This document shows, piece after piece, positions 36,724 through 45,267 of a stretch of DNA of 64,000 nucleotides. Position 1 is the stretch's first letter. Each line of letters opens with the position of its first letter. Source of the stretch: an uncultured Flavihumibacter sp. (GTDB lineage: Bacteria; Bacteroidota; Bacteroidia; Chitinophagales; Chitinophagaceae). A program made the translations under genes and the position numbers. The notes under the pieces were generated by a model. That model saw only the letters and a program-made list of their open reading frames with translations. It was not told the DNA's origin and made no database searches. The stretch covers positions 53,555 to 117,554 of the forward strand of contig CABHOW010000048.1 in assembly GCA_902168225.1 (NCBI GenBank). Direction: 5' to 3'.

Positions 36724-37608
36724 ATGAATACAGCACTTGATTTGCGCGGCACAGGAGTAGCCATTATCACTCCTTTTACCAGTGATAATAAAGTTGATTT
36801 TCCGGCTTATGGAAAGATTATCGAACACTTGATTACCAATAAGGTAGAATATATTGTGGTATTGGGTACCACCGGTGAAACGCCGGTACTTACTAATCCG
36901 GAGAAAATTGAGATATTAGATTTTACTTATACAACTGTAAATGATAGGGTGCCTGTTATCGTTGGTATCGGTGGTAATGATACAGCCGATCTGATCCACG
37001 ACCTTACGCATTTCCCATTGGAGAAAGCTGCTGCTATTTTGAGTGCTTCTCCATATTATAATAAACCCTCTCAGGAAGGTATTTATCAGCATTATAAAAT
37101 GATTGCGGCTGCTTCACCTAAGCCAATCATCTTATATAATGTTCCGGGAAGAACGGGCCGAAATATTACGGCTGCAACAACACTTCGAATTGCCAAAGAA
37201 ATACCCAATGTTGTCGCTATCAAAGAAGCAAGTGGCGATATGGCTCAGTGTATGGAGATATTAAGGGATGCCCCTGAAGGTTTTGCAGTTGTTAGTGGAG
37301 ATGATGCTTTGGCCTTACCTCAAATTGCTTGCGGTATGATTGGTGTTATTAGTGTTGCAGCGAATGCCTATCCACTCGAATTTGGAAATATGGTAAGAGC
37401 GGCATTGGCGCATGATTTTACTACAGCTAAAAAAATTAATGATACACTTATAAAGGCTTATGATTTGATGTTCATAGAAAATAATCCCGCCGGGGTAAAA
37501 GCCTTCATGCATATTCAAGGGCTCATCGATAATTATCTTCGTATGCCTAATGTACCGGTAGGGAAAGAGCTTTTTGAGAAAATTACAAATTATGTTAATG
37601 GTCAATAG
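36724..37608 (+). CDS. dapA: 4-hydroxy-tetrahydrodipicolinate synthase
   Basis: A 294-residue class I aldolase of lysine/diaminopimelate synthesis, condensing pyruvate and aspartate semialdehyde. GTGVAIITPF, LGTTGETPVLT (pyruvate-binding TTGE), the Tyr in LYNVPGRTGRN and the Schiff-base Lys in VVAIKEASGD all fit. Sequence and length match true DapA better than the related NAL/KDG aldolases because of the GTTGET and PGRTG motifs. An AT-rich 116-base leader precedes it. A GTCAATAGTCAA-type repeat starts directly at its stop codon. Confidence 0.93.
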   Translation: MNTALDLRGTGVAIITPFTSDNKVDFPAYGKIIEHLITNKVEYIVVLGTTGETPVLTNPEKIEILDFTYTTVNDRVPVIVGIGGNDTADLIHDLTHFPLEKAAAILSASPYYNKPSQEGIYQHYKMIAAASPKPIILYNVPGRTGRNITAATTLRIAKEIPNVVAIKEASGDMAQCMEILRDAPEGFAVVSGDDALALPQIACGMIGVISVAANAYPLEFGNMVRAALAHDFTTAKKINDTLIKAYDLMFIENNPAGVKAFMHIQGLIDNYLRMPNVPVGKELFEKITNYVNGQ

Positions 37609-37650
37609 TCAATGGGCGGTAGTCAATAGTCAAGGGTCAATGGTCAGTCG
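37604..37650. repeat. Short-period GTCAATAG/GTCAATGG repeat after dapA
   Basis: Several imperfect copies of a GTCAATAGTC / GTCAATGGTC unit of about 7-10 bases begin at the dapA stop codon and run into the likely start of the PIG-L gene. They are in frame with that gene and could encode part of its N-terminus if a more upstream start is used. Confidence 0.75.
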
Positions 37651-40210
37651 TCAGTGGTTACGGTCTATATGCTTCCTTCTCTTGTTTGTCGCCCTGAGCT
37701 TGTCGAAGGGCGGTCTACCGTCTCTCAACGCACAATCCCTATCACCCTCCAGCACAGACATCTTCCTTCAACTAAAAAAGTTGAATGTACTCGGAAGTGT
37801 TTTATATCTGGCCGCCCATCCCGATGATGAAAACAATAGTTTATTACCTTACTTGGCGAAAGAAAAAAAGTATAGAACAGCTTATTTGTCACTTACAAGA
37901 GGTGATGGCGGACAAAATCTCATCGGTTCTGAACAAGGGATAGACTTGGGTTTGATAAGAACACAGGAGTTACTTGCAGCACGAAAAATTGATGGTAGTG
38001 AGCAATACTTCACCCGCGCTTATGAATTTGGCTATAGTAAATCTTATGAAGAAACACTGGGCATTTGGAATAGAGAGAAAGTGTTGAGTGATATGGTATG
38101 GGTAATTCGATCATACCAGCCTGATGTTATTATAAATCGTTTTCCTCCGGATGCAAGGGCAGGCCATGGCCATCATGCAGCTTCAGCAGTATTATCTATC
38201 GAAGCTTTTAAAGCAGCAGCTGATCCTAATCGTTTTCCCGAGCAGCTAAAAAATGGGGTATCCGTTTGGCAAGCCAAAAGATTGGTTTGGAATATTTTTA
38301 ATTTTACTGGTGCACCGGCTCCAAAAGATATCAAATTAAAATTTGACGCAGGCGTGTATAGTCCATTACTAGGGAAAAATTATGGTGAAATTGGTGGAGA
38401 AGCGAGGAGTATGCATAAGAGTCAGGGTGAAGGCAGGCCTAGAAGAAAAGGAACCTTTGAAGAATCTTTCCAGTTTATTGACGGGGAGCCTGCCAACGAA
38501 GATATCATGGAGGGTGTGAATACGGGTTGGAGTAGGTTAGGAGCTAATGGGGTTATTGTAAGCTCCATGATCGATAATTTGATCGCTCAATATAATATTG
38601 AGCATCCTGAATATTCGGTAAAAGGATTAATTGCCGTTTATCAACAATTACAAAAAGATTCGAAACCTGCTGATGTATGGTGGGCTCAAAAGAAAAAAGA
38701 AATCGAAGAATTGATTATTGCCTGTAGTGGGTTTTTTACGGAAGCTGTTACCGATGTAGAATATGGAGTAACAGGTGAAAAACTATCAATAAATTTCAAC
38801 TTTAATAAAAGAACGGCAGCACCCATTCAGTTAGATCAAACCATTTTATTAGCAAATGATTTGATAGCTTTCGACTCCACAATCAATAAGGTATTGCCTG
38901 CCAACGCAAATTTTGGTTTTACAAAATCATTTACCATACAAAAAGGTATTCCCTTTTCTCAACCTTATTGGTTAAGAAAGCCAATGGCAGATATGGGTAC
39001 ATTTTCTGTGAATGATTGGCGTGATGTTGGTATGCCTAATTCAAAACCAACCTATATTGCTCGCTTTGTTTTTAGCATGGATGGAATTTCTTTTTTTGTA
39101 GATAAACCCGTTCAATATAAATATGTAGATCCGGTAAGAGGTGAAGTGTATCAATCGCTCAATATAATTACCCCAATTGTAGTATCACTCAATCAAAATG
39201 TGTTACTCACACATTTATTGAGTAATAAGAAAAAGCGATTGCCTATTCAGCCTATCGGTATACAATTCAAGTCAAATATTACCGCTCCTAATACCCCTGT
39301 GAAAATTGCTTTGAAAGAAGGGGGTAATTATATTACTAGTAGTGATACCACTCTTAACCTGGAAGCAGGTGCAGTGTATAGTTCTGTTGCAAATGTTTCA
39401 AAACTTTTTTTAGCGGCAACACCCAGAAATATAAGTGCTGAGATAACTATTCAAACAGGTGGACAACGATCTTCTTATGAAAGTTATTTAAAAGTCATTA
39501 AATACGATCATATTCCGGCCATTAACTATTTCTATAAAGATAATCTCTCGGTGATCAGTAATTCGATTATTACAATCCCTAAGAAAATTGCCTATATCAT
39601 TGGAGCAGGCGATTTAGTTCCTGAAGCTATAGAAGCCTTGGGATATAACCTTAACTATTTAACAGAAGCAACGGTTACTGATGAGGAGTTAAAAAAATAT
39701 GATGCCATTGTAGTGGGTATCAGAGCGCATAATATCTATGAATGGCTATCGAATAAAAATGATATTTTTAATAGATTCATTCAAAATGGCGGCCATCTTA
39801 TTGTACAATACCTCAAAACCAATCAGGTAGGTAACAAACGTGTTAAGCTAGGACCGTTTCCTTTTGCTATCAGTGGCACCAGAGTAACAGAAGAAAATGC
39901 TGCCGTTAATTTCTTGCTACCACAGCATCCCTTATTGAATTATCCTAATAAAATTGATACCAAAGATTTTGAAGGTTGGGTACAAGAGAGAAGTACTTAT
40001 CAAATGGAACCTGTTACAGCTCCATATGAAGCCATACTAAGTATGAATGATAAAGGGGAAAAAGCTACAAATGGTAGTTTTATCACTGCAAAATATGGTA
40101 AAGGAAATATCACTTATGTGAGCTTAGCTTTATTCCGCCAACTTCCGGCAGGTGTACCAGGAGCATATCGCTTATTCGCTAATATTCTTGCCTTACCTTC
40201 GAATAAATAA
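37640..40210 (+). CDS. Secreted PIG-L family deacetylase with C-terminal amidotransferase-like region
   Basis: An 856-residue protein. The ATG at 37640 gives a signal peptide; ATGs at 37592 or 37598 are possible but lie inside the repeat. The PIG-L/LmbE zinc site is seen in YLAAHPDDENNSLLPYL, LTRGDGGQN and GHGHHAAS, as in N-acetylglucosaminyl deacetylases. A long beta-rich middle follows, and the last 200 residues (IIGAGDLVPEAIEALGYN to LIVQYLKTNQ) look like a glutamine-amidotransferase-type flavodoxin fold. It acts outside the cytoplasm, on an unknown N-acyl sugar. A repeat hairpin (37690-37712) encodes ALSLSKG within the signal region. Confidence 0.82.
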   Translation: MVSRQWLRSICFLLLFVALSLSKGGLPSLNAQSLSPSSTDIFLQLKKLNVLGSVLYLAAHPDDENNSLLPYLAKEKKYRTAYLSLTRGDGGQNLIGSEQGIDLGLIRTQELLAARKIDGSEQYFTRAYEFGYSKSYEETLGIWNREKVLSDMVWVIRSYQPDVIINRFPPDARAGHGHHAASAVLSIEAFKAAADPNRFPEQLKNGVSVWQAKRLVWNIFNFTGAPAPKDIKLKFDAGVYSPLLGKNYGEIGGEARSMHKSQGEGRPRRKGTFEESFQFIDGEPANEDIMEGVNTGWSRLGANGVIVSSMIDNLIAQYNIEHPEYSVKGLIAVYQQLQKDSKPADVWWAQKKKEIEELIIACSGFFTEAVTDVEYGVTGEKLSINFNFNKRTAAPIQLDQTILLANDLIAFDSTINKVLPANANFGFTKSFTIQKGIPFSQPYWLRKPMADMGTFSVNDWRDVGMPNSKPTYIARFVFSMDGISFFVDKPVQYKYVDPVRGEVYQSLNIITPIVVSLNQNVLLTHLLSNKKKRLPIQPIGIQFKSNITAPNTPVKIALKEGGNYITSSDTTLNLEAGAVYSSVANVSKLFLAATPRNISAEITIQTGGQRSSYESYLKVIKYDHIPAINYFYKDNLSVISNSIITIPKKIAYIIGAGDLVPEAIEALGYNLNYLTEATVTDEELKKYDAIVVGIRAHNIYEWLSNKNDIFNRFIQNGGHLIVQYLKTNQVGNKRVKLGPFPFAISGTRVTEENAAVNFLLPQHPLLNYPNKIDTKDFEGWVQERSTYQMEPVTAPYEAILSMNDKGEKATNGSFITAKYGKGNITYVSLALFRQLPAGVPGAYRLFANILALPSNK
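37690..37712. repeat. REP-like hairpin, GAGCTTGTCGA core
   Basis: Arms CGCCCT and AGGGCG enclose the core GAGCTTGTCGA. A second copy (43502-43522) has the same core with one change but different, still complementary arms. It lies within the coding sequence of the PIG-L protein. Confidence 0.8.
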
Positions 40211-40213
40211 AGT

Positions 40214-40360
40214 ATGCAGTCGAGAAAACGGATTGGTATTAGCACACTTCTTATTATAGGGGTATTAATCGGCTTGGTTTTAAAGAGTGTAAAAATCGGA
40301 CTAATTATTGGCCTGGTATTAGGTTTATTAGCAGGTGGATTAATGAGTTCAAAAAGATAA
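40214..40360 (+). CDS. Small hydrophobic protein, 48 residues
   Basis: A short ORF (MQSRKRIGISTLLIIGVLIG...) starting three bases after the PIG-L stop. A basic N-terminus is followed by two glycine-rich hydrophobic stretches (about 8-22 and 28-43), so it is probably one or two membrane helices. It is followed three bases later by another tiny ORF that is coupled to a symporter. I do not recognise a family. The tight spacing supports translation. Confidence 0.55.
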   Translation: MQSRKRIGISTLLIIGVLIGLVLKSVKIGLIIGLVLGLLAGGLMSSKR

Positions 40361-40363
40361 TAT

Positions 40364-40477
40364 ATGAACAATAAAGTTCCTTTATTTGGCTCTTGGAGAA
40401 ACTGGTACTTTTTTGTTATCGCTTGTTTACTCTTACTCATCATTTTCTTTACTTGGTTCACCCGTCATTATGCATGA
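40364..40477 (+). CDS. Tiny single-pass membrane protein coupled to the symporter, 37 residues
   Basis: This ORF encodes a short soluble N-terminus (MNNKVPLFGSWRNWY) and one membrane helix ending in WFTRHYA. Its TGA overlaps the ATG of the sodium symporter as ATGA, the usual sign of translational coupling. Small partner proteins of this shape are known for some sodium:solute symporters (for example DUF4212- or DUF997-type partners). I cannot assign it to those families by eye; a companion-subunit role is inference. Confidence 0.6.
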   Translation: MNNKVPLFGSWRNWYFFVIACLLLLIIFFTWFTRHYA

Positions 40478-42165
40478 GTAAGATAGACTGGATCATATTA
40501 ACCTGCACCCTGCTTGGTATTATTGGCTATGGCTTATATAAAAGCAAAACCAGTAAAAATTTAGAAGGCTATTTTTTGAGTAACAGAAATATGCCCTGGT
40601 ATTTAATACTACTAAGTATCATGGGTACACAAGCCAGTGCTATTACTTTCTTATCGGCACCCGGACAAGCATTTACAGATGGGATGCGATTCGTTCAATA
40701 TTATTTTGGCTTGCCTATAGCGATGGTTGTTCTATGTGTCAGTTTTGTTCCGCTATACAATAAACTCAAAGTATTTACGGCATACGAATTTTTGGAAAAA
40801 CGCTTCGATATTAAAACCCGGGTATTTACATCGGCTCTATTCTTATTATCTCGTGCCCTATCCACAGGTATTAGTATATATGCACCTTCTATTATCCTCT
40901 CTTCTTTAATGGGTTGGGATATTTTCTATACCAATTTAGTAATGGGAGGATTGCTAATTATTTATACCGTAACCGGAGGAGCAAAAGCTGTTGCTTATAC
41001 CCAACAATTACAACTCTTGATCATATTCGCAGGAATGTTTGCCACAGGTTATTTTATTGTACATCATCTCCCCGATGGAGTAGGTTTTTCAGAAGCTTTA
41101 TCGGTAAGTGGTGCATCTGGTAAACTGAATGTAATCACAACAGGTATTACAGCAAAAGGGTTCGATTGGAAAGACAGATATAATATTATTAGTGGTGTAA
41201 TCGGAGGTTTTTTTCTGGCACTCTCTTATTTTGGAACCGATCAATCGCAAGTGGGGCGGTATCTTACAGCAAAAAGCACTACCGAAAGTAGGCTGGGTTT
41301 ATTAATGAACGGGTTAGTGAAAGTGCCAATGCAATTTTCGATTCTATTATTAGGCGCTTTATTATTTACTTTTTATCAGTTTAAGCCCGCACCCATTTTT
41401 TTTAATAGGGGAGTAGAAAAAATAGCTTATCAAACAAATTATAAAGATTCATTACAATTGATTAAAGATGGTTTTAACGATAAGCTCCTTACACAACAAG
41501 CACATGCTAAATTATATGCCTTATATCATCAGCCAAAATATAAAGACAGTGTAGCGCTGGTTTCTAAAGAATTAGATGGGATGAAGAAAAATTATAAAAC
41601 CCTAATAGCTAAAGCAGTACCCGGTGCCGATACCAACGATACCAATTATATTTTTCTTCGCTTTGTGGTTGATCAGTTACCGCGTGGTTTGATAGGATTA
41701 TTAATCGCCATTATTTTTTTAGCTGCTTGGGGATCCATTGCAGCGGCACTCAATTCCTTAGCATCCTGTACGATGATAGATTTTCATAAAAGGTTTACAC
41801 AGCAAACTATTTCAGAAAAACAAGAATATCAAATTTCAAAATACTATACACTAGGCTGGGGTATCTTCTGTATCATTACGGCCGAACTTGCACGTGGAAT
41901 GGGTAGTTTAATTGAAGCAGTGAATGTTTTAGGATCTTTATTTTATGGAGTTATATTGGGTATTTTCTTGGTTGCTTTTTATATAAAAAAGATTGGCGCT
42001 AATGCTGTTTTTTGGGCCGCCCTGCTGGGAGAGCTGGCAGTTATCACATTATTTATTCTTGATAAAAGAGAAATTATTGGCCTAGGTTTTTTATGGCTGA
42101 ACGTTGCCGGTGCATTGATCGTTGTATTACTTAGTTATTGTTTTGCTTTTTTACAAAAGGAATAA
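40474..42165 (+). CDS. Sodium:solute symporter (SSS family)
   Basis: A 563-residue transporter with about 13-14 helices. It starts at 40474 (MSKIDWIILTCTLLGIIGYG) because that ATG overlaps the preceding tiny ORF; the frame upstream is a shadow of it. MGTQASAITFLSAPGQAF and YFGTDQSQVGRYLTAKS are SSS landmarks. A soluble insertion of about 70 residues (KDSLQLIKDGFNDKLLTQQA and following) between two late helices is unusual and seems lineage-specific. The substrate is unknown; the neighbouring amylase and deacetylase suggest a sugar or amino sugar. Confidence 0.86.
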   Translation: MSKIDWIILTCTLLGIIGYGLYKSKTSKNLEGYFLSNRNMPWYLILLSIMGTQASAITFLSAPGQAFTDGMRFVQYYFGLPIAMVVLCVSFVPLYNKLKVFTAYEFLEKRFDIKTRVFTSALFLLSRALSTGISIYAPSIILSSLMGWDIFYTNLVMGGLLIIYTVTGGAKAVAYTQQLQLLIIFAGMFATGYFIVHHLPDGVGFSEALSVSGASGKLNVITTGITAKGFDWKDRYNIISGVIGGFFLALSYFGTDQSQVGRYLTAKSTTESRLGLLMNGLVKVPMQFSILLLGALLFTFYQFKPAPIFFNRGVEKIAYQTNYKDSLQLIKDGFNDKLLTQQAHAKLYALYHQPKYKDSVALVSKELDGMKKNYKTLIAKAVPGADTNDTNYIFLRFVVDQLPRGLIGLLIAIIFLAAWGSIAAALNSLASCTMIDFHKRFTQQTISEKQEYQISKYYTLGWGIFCIITAELARGMGSLIEAVNVLGSLFYGVILGIFLVAFYIKKIGANAVFWAALLGELAVITLFILDKREIIGLGFLWLNVAGALIVVLLSYCFAFLQKE

Positions 42166-42179
42166 CTTATCTTCCTACC

Positions 42180-43448
42180 ATGAAGCAACAATTCCCGGTA
42201 GTGCCTTGGGCAACAGGTGCTACCATGTACGAAGTCAATATCCGTCAGTTTACACCTGAGGGAACTTTTAAAGCCTTCGCAAAACACCTACCACGCTTAC
42301 GCGATATGGGTGTTCGTATTCTTTGGTTCATGCCTATAACACCTATCAGCAAAGAGGTTCGTCAGGGTAGCTTGGGTAGTTACTATGCCTGTAGCAGTTA
42401 TACCGAGATCAATCCGGAGTTTGGAACTTTAGATGATTTTAAACAACTCGTTCATCACGCTCATAAATTAGGGTTTAAAATAATTATTGATTGGGTAGCG
42501 AATCATACCGGATGGGATCATCATTGGACTACCGAGCACCCCGATTGGTTTTTAAAAGATGAGGAAGGGAATTTTACAGAACGCAATGGCTGGCACGATG
42601 TAATTGATTTAAATTTTGATAATCAAGATATGCGGTTGGCATTACGTAATGCCATGCAGTTTTGGGTAGATACATGCGATATTGATGGCTTCCGATGTGA
42701 TATGGCGCATTTAGTACCACTAGATTTTTGGATAGATGCGCGTAAAACGCTCGATGCTATCAAACCTTTATTTTGGTTGGCAGAATGTGAAGTGGTGGAG
42801 TACCATAATGCTTTTGATGCTACTTATGCTTGGTGGTGGATGCACGAATCGGATAGGTATATGAAAGGGGAGGCTACCCTTGCTGAAATTAGAAATGTGT
42901 TACATGCTTATACACAATACCCCGAAGGGGCTATCAAACTTTTTTTTACCAGCAACCACGATGAAAATAGCTGGAACGGAACAGAGTTAGAAAAATATAA
43001 ACATGCTGCCAAAGCATGGGCTGTTTTTTGTTTCACCTGGCAAGGTATGCCCATGATATACAGTGCCCAGGAAAGCCCTAATACAAAGCGATTATTATTT
43101 TTTGATAAAGACACTATCGAATGGAATGCTCCATTACAATTGAATGATTTTTATACCCGATTAGCTTTATTAAAAGAAAAAAATAAAGCCTTGCAGTATG
43201 GTGAAACCTTTATTCTTCCTTCCAATAACGATAATCAAATAATGGCTTATCTAAGAAGAAAAGATGAGGATGTAGTACTGGTACTATTAAATGTAAGCCC
43301 CGACAACCGGATTAAAGTAGCCGTATCCCACGATTGGTTAACAGGCATATTCAAAAATATTTTTTCTGATCTATCTTTTTGTTTTCAAGGCAACGCCAAA
43401 TTTGAATTACAAGCCGGGGAGTTTGTGGTGTATGCGAGGAGTAATTAA
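42180..43448 (+). CDS. Alpha-amylase family protein (GH13), cytoplasmic
   Basis: A 422-residue GH13 enzyme without signal peptide. The four GH13 regions are present: IIIDWVANHTG (I), DGFRCDMAHLVP with the nucleophile Asp (II), LAECEVVEYHN with the acid/base Glu (III) and FTSNHDENSW with the stabilising Asp (IV). A short C-terminal beta domain follows. It starts at ATG 42180, 14 bases after the symporter stop. It likely acts on alpha-glucans or maltodextrins inside the cell, or forms trehalose-type links; the exact subfamily is not clear. Confidence 0.88.
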   Translation: MKQQFPVVPWATGATMYEVNIRQFTPEGTFKAFAKHLPRLRDMGVRILWFMPITPISKEVRQGSLGSYYACSSYTEINPEFGTLDDFKQLVHHAHKLGFKIIIDWVANHTGWDHHWTTEHPDWFLKDEEGNFTERNGWHDVIDLNFDNQDMRLALRNAMQFWVDTCDIDGFRCDMAHLVPLDFWIDARKTLDAIKPLFWLAECEVVEYHNAFDATYAWWWMHESDRYMKGEATLAEIRNVLHAYTQYPEGAIKLFFTSNHDENSWNGTELEKYKHAAKAWAVFCFTWQGMPMIYSAQESPNTKRLLFFDKDTIEWNAPLQLNDFYTRLALLKEKNKALQYGETFILPSNNDNQIMAYLRRKDEDVVLVLLNVSPDNRIKVAVSHDWLTGIFKNIFSDLSFCFQGNAKFELQAGEFVVYARSN

Positions 43449-43450
43449 GT

Positions 43451-43488
43451 AGAATAAGTAACTAGGTAAACTAGGTAACTAAGTAAAT
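43451..43488. repeat. Short-period AACTAGGTA repeat after the amylase gene
   Basis: Imperfect copies of a unit like AGTAACTAGGTAA / AACTAGGTAACTAAGTAA begin three bases after the TAA of the amylase gene. No coding function. It resembles the other short-period repeats that follow stop codons in this window. Confidence 0.7.
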
Positions 43489-43501
43489 ACGTCGGCATGT
43501 A

Positions 43502-43522
43502 AGGCTGAGCCTGTCGAAGCCT
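43502..43522. repeat. REP-like hairpin, GAGCCTGTCGA core
   Basis: Arms AGGCT and AGCCT enclose GAGCCTGTCGA, the same core (one C/T change) as at 37690-37712 but with different, complementary arms. Intergenic. Confidence 0.8.
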
Positions 43523-43558
43523 GTATTAGTTTTTGAAAGTTTTATTATTACAAATAAA

Positions 43559-43599
43559 AAGACCTGTTAGTCTTCTATAAGCTCAGACTAACAGGTCTT
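43559..43599 (-). terminator. Terminator for the DegP-like gene (possibly bidirectional)
   Basis: A perfect 15-base inverted repeat (AAGACCTGTTAGTCT at 43559-43573 and its complement at 43585-43599) with an 11-base loop. On the minus strand it is followed by a T-rich tract, so it fits the end of the protease gene at 43620. It may also stop the amylase transcript. Confidence 0.85.
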
Positions 43600-43619
43600 A
43601 ATACTTAGTTACCAAAAAC

Positions 43620-45143
43620 TTATTCCTCAATCCTCAATGGATACGTATATCTTCCCTCAAAGCCGGGATAAAATCCATCGATTCGGATATTACCGCTTCT
43701 AATACCTGCTAATGCTTCTTTCAATTCATCTAAATTCTTCACTTCTTTTCCATTCACTGCAGTTATTACAAAACCATCTTCCATTTTGCTTTTACTCAAT
43801 AAGCCTGATCCCACTTTTTTTACCAATACTCCACCGGCAACATCATTGGCGGCAGCTACTTTTTTATCTAAGTTTGCGAGTTCGCCACCTAATTTTTCAA
43901 TCACACTAATATTCTTCACTACATCGGTATTGCCAGCTTTGTTTTTTAAGGTTAGCGTTACTTCGTTTTCTTTTCCACCCCTTTTATAGGTAACAGTTAC
44001 TTTATCACCCGGTTTGTATCGCGTAAGTTGATCTTGTAATTCCGACATACTGGTTACGGGTTGCCCATTGAACTTTGTAATGATGTCTTCCGATTTAATA
44101 CCGGCAGCATCAGCAGCACCTCCTTGAGGCACTTCTGTTACAAAAATACCTTCACTGGTTTTCCATTTTGTACCGTATTTCTGATCGTAAAATTTTTCTT
44201 CAGCTTCGCCAATACCTTCCGCGATATAGCTTATACCAATATAAGCACGTTGTACTCTTCCGTATTTCACAATATCTGTTACGATCTTTTTCACCATATT
44301 CACCGGTATGGCATAAGAGTAACCGATATAAGATCCTGTTTGCGAAGCAATAGCAGAATTTATACCAATTAACTCCCCACTTGTATTTACTAAAGCACCA
44401 CCACTATTTCCGGGATTTACAGCGGCATCTGTTTGTATAAAAGATTCGATTGGACTATTATCTTGCTGGCGGTTAATGCCTATGGCACGAGATTTAGCAC
44501 TAATGATACCGGCTGTTACGGTTACATCTAATGTTAATGGATAACCAATAGCCAAAGCCCACTGACCAAGTTTTACTTCGTCGCTGTTACCATATATGAG
44601 ATAGGGGAAAGATTTGCCTTCAATTTTAATTACAGCAACATCACTACTTGCATCTTGTCCGACTAAGCTGGCCTTATATGTTTTTTTATTAGAGAGTGTA
44701 ACATTGATCTCATCGGCACCATCTATCACGTGATTGTTGGTAACGATATAGCCATCTTCGGTTATCAAAACACCACTGCCACTAGCTCTTTGCTCAGGCA
44801 AAATGCGCGGACCACCGCCAAAGAAATCACCAAAGTCATCACCAAAGAAATCACTAAAAGGATTCCGCTGACGTTGCTGATTACTGGCAACTTGTTTTGC
44901 TTTAGTTCGTGTTTTGATATGAACTACCGCCGGAGTAGCGCTTGTTGCCGCTGCAGTAAAATCTATAGCACCGGCTGCTTTATTGTTATTTGTGCCATAG
45001 AAGCCTGCATAATTAACCGGCAGTTTACCTTGTTCCTGAACACCTGCATTTTGACGTTCAATAAATTTCCCATAGCCCCAAACACTGGCTATGGCAGTCG
45101 TAGCGCTTAAGGCTACAATGGTTAAACCTGTTTTCCAGTTCAT
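43620..45143 (-). CDS. DegP/DegQ-type periplasmic serine protease (HtrA)
   Basis: A 507-residue HtrA protease. The start at ATG 45143 (MNWKTGLTIVAL) is preferred to the TTG three codons upstream; a signal anchor of about 25 residues follows. The triad is seen as His in VTNNHVIDGADE, Asp in DASSDVAVIKIEG and Ser in VNPGNSGGALVN. Two PDZ domains follow (about 300-390 and 410-500). A Gly/Phe-rich segment (FSDFFGDDFGDFFGGG) lies just before the protease domain. It acts in the periplasm in protein quality control. Its terminator is at 43559-43599. Confidence 0.93.
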   Translation of the reverse strand: MNWKTGLTIVALSATTAIASVWGYGKFIERQNAGVQEQGKLPVNYAGFYGTNNNKAAGAIDFTAAATSATPAVVHIKTRTKAKQVASNQQRQRNPFSDFFGDDFGDFFGGGPRILPEQRASGSGVLITEDGYIVTNNHVIDGADEINVTLSNKKTYKASLVGQDASSDVAVIKIEGKSFPYLIYGNSDEVKLGQWALAIGYPLTLDVTVTAGIISAKSRAIGINRQQDNSPIESFIQTDAAVNPGNSGGALVNTSGELIGINSAIASQTGSYIGYSYAIPVNMVKKIVTDIVKYGRVQRAYIGISYIAEGIGEAEEKFYDQKYGTKWKTSEGIFVTEVPQGGAADAAGIKSEDIITKFNGQPVTSMSELQDQLTRYKPGDKVTVTYKRGGKENEVTLTLKNKAGNTDVVKNISVIEKLGGELANLDKKVAAANDVAGGVLVKKVGSGLLSKSKMEDGFVITAVNGKEVKNLDELKEALAGIRSGNIRIDGFYPGFEGRYTYPLRIEE

Positions 45144-45267
45144 ACGATTCAATGGTTATTTTTTAAAATATTTCAAAATATATGCCTATTCGATAACAAA
45201 TAAACGAAGCTGTTTAATTGACAGTTCCCCGATGGCACCATTTAACAAATGTTTTTCGATTTGACGG

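Noticed and set aside
44061..45110. Plus-strand ORFs opposite the DegP-like protease
   Set aside because: They mirror the protease codons and show no motif, signal or spacing of real genes.
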